A stretch of DNA of 39,997 nt. Origin: an uncultured Acidimicrobiaceae bacterium. Lineage in GTDB: Bacteria; Actinomycetota; Acidimicrobiia; Spongiisociales; UBA5794. Location: positions 1-39,997 of the forward strand of contig CAMYKI010000021.1 of assembly GCA_947258985.1 (NCBI GenBank), written 5' to 3'. The notes beneath the pieces were generated by a model. It did not search any database. It was not told where the DNA came from and saw only the letters and a program-made list of their open reading frames with translations. Positions within the stretch are counted from its first letter, which is position 1. The number at the start of each line of letters is the position of its first letter. The position numbers were made by a program, and so were the translations under genes. Shown here in pieces: positions 38,284 to 39,997 of this stretch.

Positions 38284-39997
38284 CTAGCGCTCGAAGCCCA
38301 GCTTCCGTAGGTCGCCCAGCGCGCTCGGATCCTCCAGCAGGCTGCGAAGGGCAACTACCGCCGGCTTATCCCAGCGCTCTTCCGGTACGGCGAAATCGAA
38401 CTCCTCGTCCTGGAGGAAGCGAAACTCCAGCCCGGCATCTCTGGCAACGGTATCGATGGTGACCCCCCAATCTGCCCTCCCCTGGGCGACGGCGGCAGCC
38501 ACCGCGTGATGCGTCTTCGCCTGATGGAGGTAGCCGGCCGGACGATGCCCACCGAGCAGCCGGTCGATGAGAATCCTGGTGCCGCTGCCGGAGTTGCGAT
38601 TGACCATCCGCCGCACCGGATCCCGCACCTTCGCCGCCAAATCGTCATCTCCACAGTTGAGCAACTCACCGTCATCGGGCCGAAACACAATGCCCTGCCG
38701 CCTGCGGTAGCCCCGCAGTAGGCGAACCCCTTCCGGCAGGAACGAGGTGTTGTACTCCCCGGTGCGCTCGTCCATTAGATGGACCCCGGCAACATCGGCC
38801 TCCGACCGGCCTGTAGCCGTCAGTCCCCCGGTGGATCCGACCGGAACCATTTTCACCGTATAGCCACGATCGGCCAGCAAGCTGAGGAGGTGATCGAAGC
38901 CGACGCAATGGCTGCCGATAGCCACGAGATCCGCCGGACGCATTTCGGGATTGAGCAGGTGTACATCGACTTTGGCTCCCGCATCTACGTACTCGGTGGA
39001 CGCCGGAATACGGATGAACCCGTCGGCACGACCGAACGCGGTGACGCTCCCGGAGCCGGCCCCGATGGGATAGGCCGCCAGGCCCGACGGTCCTGCCACG
39101 ACCTCGACGAGGTTGTATTCGGTCCGGCCCGAAGCCGAGGTAATCCGAAGCGGAACCGTGGCAGCCACCACCTGGCGGTCTGTCTCGGCGGCGCCGGACA
39201 GCCGTCGCAACAGCGGGGCCACAAACTCATGGAACGTGAAGATCGCCGAAGTTGGGAAGCCCGGCAACACCACCACCGGGGTGCCGGCAACAACCGAGAG
39301 CAGAACGGGTTTCCCCGGCTTCAACGCAACGCCGTGAACGACGACACCGGCCGAATCCGGCAGGCGTTCCGCCAGCCGGCCAACCACCGTAGCGTTGAGA
39401 TCGCCCTCCCCTTTTGACGTCCCTCCAGACAGCAAGACCACGTCTGCAGCCTGGTCCCCAACGACAAGCCTCTCGACCGTCTGCGTGAGCAAATCCTCGT
39501 CGTCGGGAACGATGCCGCAAGGCACCGGATCACAACCCAGCTCTGCAACCGTGTCGAGCAGGATGCGTTGGTTCGAGTCATACACCTGTCCGATCGCAAG
39601 CGGACCGCCCGGCTCAACAACCTCGTCACCCGTCGACAAGACAGCCACACGCGGTCTCGCAATAACCGATACATCGGCAGCGCCGACTGCGGCCAGAATC
39701 CCGGTCTCGTGGGAAGTCAGCCTGGTCCCCCGCCGCACCACAGTCTCGCCACGGCCGATGTCGGACCCGGCGTAGGTGATATTGCCGCCCGGGACCGCCG
39801 GCCGGGTCACACGAATGCCTTCGGCCGTGGGCTCGGTGTGCTCCACCATCAACACTGCATCGGCGCCACGTGGGACCACGGCGCCGGTGGCGACGGGCAC
39901 CGCAACCCCCGGCGTTATCTCGTAGCCGGGTGGGGGCTGCCGACCGGCAGCCAGGGACAGCGCGGCGACGGACATCGTGATCGGCGCCAACTCCTCG
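38284..39997 (-). CDS. MoeA fused to a periplasmic-binding-like domain (5' end outside window)
   Basis: At least 568 aa are visible. The true start lies beyond position 39997, because about 80 residues of the MoeA N-terminus are missing. The visible MoeA part has TGAVVPRGADAVLMVEHTE, STGDEVVEPG, LSGGTSKGEGDL and VVLPGFPTSAIFTFHEFVAP, for metal insertion into molybdopterin. From about residue 355 there is a PBP-like domain (GSHCVGFDHLLSLL, GSTGGLTATGR, AGVHLMDERTGEYN, NRNSGSGTRILIDRLL, HHAVAAAVAQGRADWG) as in the MoeA/LysR-substrate-domain fusions. Directly convergent with the tungsten oxidoreductase, so it may insert tungsten and sense or bind an oxyanion or ligand. Confidence 0.88.
   Translation of the reverse strand, partial: EELAPITMSVAALSLAAGRQPPPGYEITPGVAVPVATGAVVPRGADAVLMVEHTEPTAEGIRVTRPAVPGGNITYAGSDIGRGETVVRRGTRLTSHETGILAAVGAADVSVIARPRVAVLSTGDEVVEPGGPLAIGQVYDSNQRILLDTVAELGCDPVPCGIVPDDEDLLTQTVERLVVGDQAADVVLLSGGTSKGEGDLNATVVGRLAERLPDSAGVVVHGVALKPGKPVLLSVVAGTPVVVLPGFPTSAIFTFHEFVAPLLRRLSGAAETDRQVVAATVPLRITSASGRTEYNLVEVVAGPSGLAAYPIGAGSGSVTAFGRADGFIRIPASTEYVDAGAKVDVHLLNPEMRPADLVAIGSHCVGFDHLLSLLADRGYTVKMVPVGSTGGLTATGRSEADVAGVHLMDERTGEYNTSFLPEGVRLLRGYRRRQGIVFRPDDGELLNCGDDDLAAKVRDPVRRMVNRNSGSGTRILIDRLLGGHRPAGYLHQAKTHHAVAAAVAQGRADWGVTIDTVARDAGLEFRFLQDEEFDFAVPEERWDKPAVVALRSLLEDPSALGDLRKLGFER

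Noticed and set aside
5982..39997. Urease accessory genes (ureD, E, F, G) or a nickel-specific transporter
   Set aside because: No protein in the window shows the UreG GTPase or UreE/F/D features. The ABC importer belongs to the broad peptide/nickel family, but its neighbours point to organic amines, so a nickel role is not claimed.

Overview
This is GC-rich DNA, densely coded on both strands, with many 4-bp ATGA stop/start overlaps, frequent GTG starts behind strong Shine-Dalgarno (SD) sequences, and no rRNA, tRNA, CRISPR array or transposase that I can see. Several protein features suggest an actinobacterium, possibly of the Acidimicrobiia type: a DUF3352 protein, a DrrA-like drug ATPase, Thr/Ala-rich lipoprotein linkers, and a peptidase with three divergent C-terminal SLH repeats. 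This placement is inference. The window looks like a catabolic island for amidino, ureido, amide and amino nitrogen.

Layout. 0.2-2.6 kb: a self-regulated drug-type ABC exporter (ATPase, permease, TetR) behind an 18-bp palindromic operator. 2.8-5.3 kb: a DUF3352 membrane protein, a tiny membrane protein and a truncated GAF-sensor remnant. 5.3-8.4 kb (+): an isochorismatase-fold cysteine hydrolase and a divergent urease (fused gamma-beta subunit, then alpha) with no accessory genes nearby. 8.4-11.3 kb (-): an Lrp/AsnC regulator, a medium-chain oxidoreductase and an amidase; a DUF917 protein is divergent at 11.4-12.5 kb. 28.7 down to 12.5 kb (-): a run of 14 co-directional genes comprising amidinotransferase, class-III aminotransferase, YtcJ-like amidohydrolase, agmatine deiminase, N-carbamoylputrescine-amidase-like nitrilase, a five-gene peptide/nickel-type ABC importer, a second YtcJ-like amidohydrolase, a nucleotidyltransferase, another aminotransferase and an SDR. 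28.8-29.4 kb: a second TetR regulator. 29.6-31.2 kb: an acyl-CoA-binding protein and a VanY-like peptidase with SLH repeats. 33.7 down to 31.4 kb (-): aminotransferase and alanine dehydrogenase. Divergent from these, 33.8-38.3 kb (+): a second amidinotransferase, a COG2403/cyclic-2,3-diphosphoglycerate-synthetase-like GTPase and a tungsten aldehyde:ferredoxin oxidoreductase. Convergent at the right edge: a MoeA fused to a periplasmic-binding-protein-like domain, cut by the window end.

The most interesting signal is a shared inverted repeat, CCTATC-N4-GATAGG, at four places: between amidinotransferase 1 and the TetR gene, just after the TetR gene, between aminotransferase and amidinotransferase 2, and before the isochorismatase-urease operon. 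At three of these it overlays a recognisable promoter. This predicts one local TetR regulon tying two amidinotransferases, the aminotransferase/alanine-dehydrogenase pair, an atypical urease and a tungsten aldehyde oxidoreductase into one programme. A reasonable but unproven model is this: guanidino compounds have the amidino group moved or released, amines are transaminated to aldehydes with pyruvate as acceptor, alanine dehydrogenase regenerates pyruvate, the tungsten enzyme oxidises the aldehydes, and the hydrolase/urease pair releases ammonia from the ureido fragment. The agmatine deiminase and nitrilase give a parallel agmatine-to-putrescine route.
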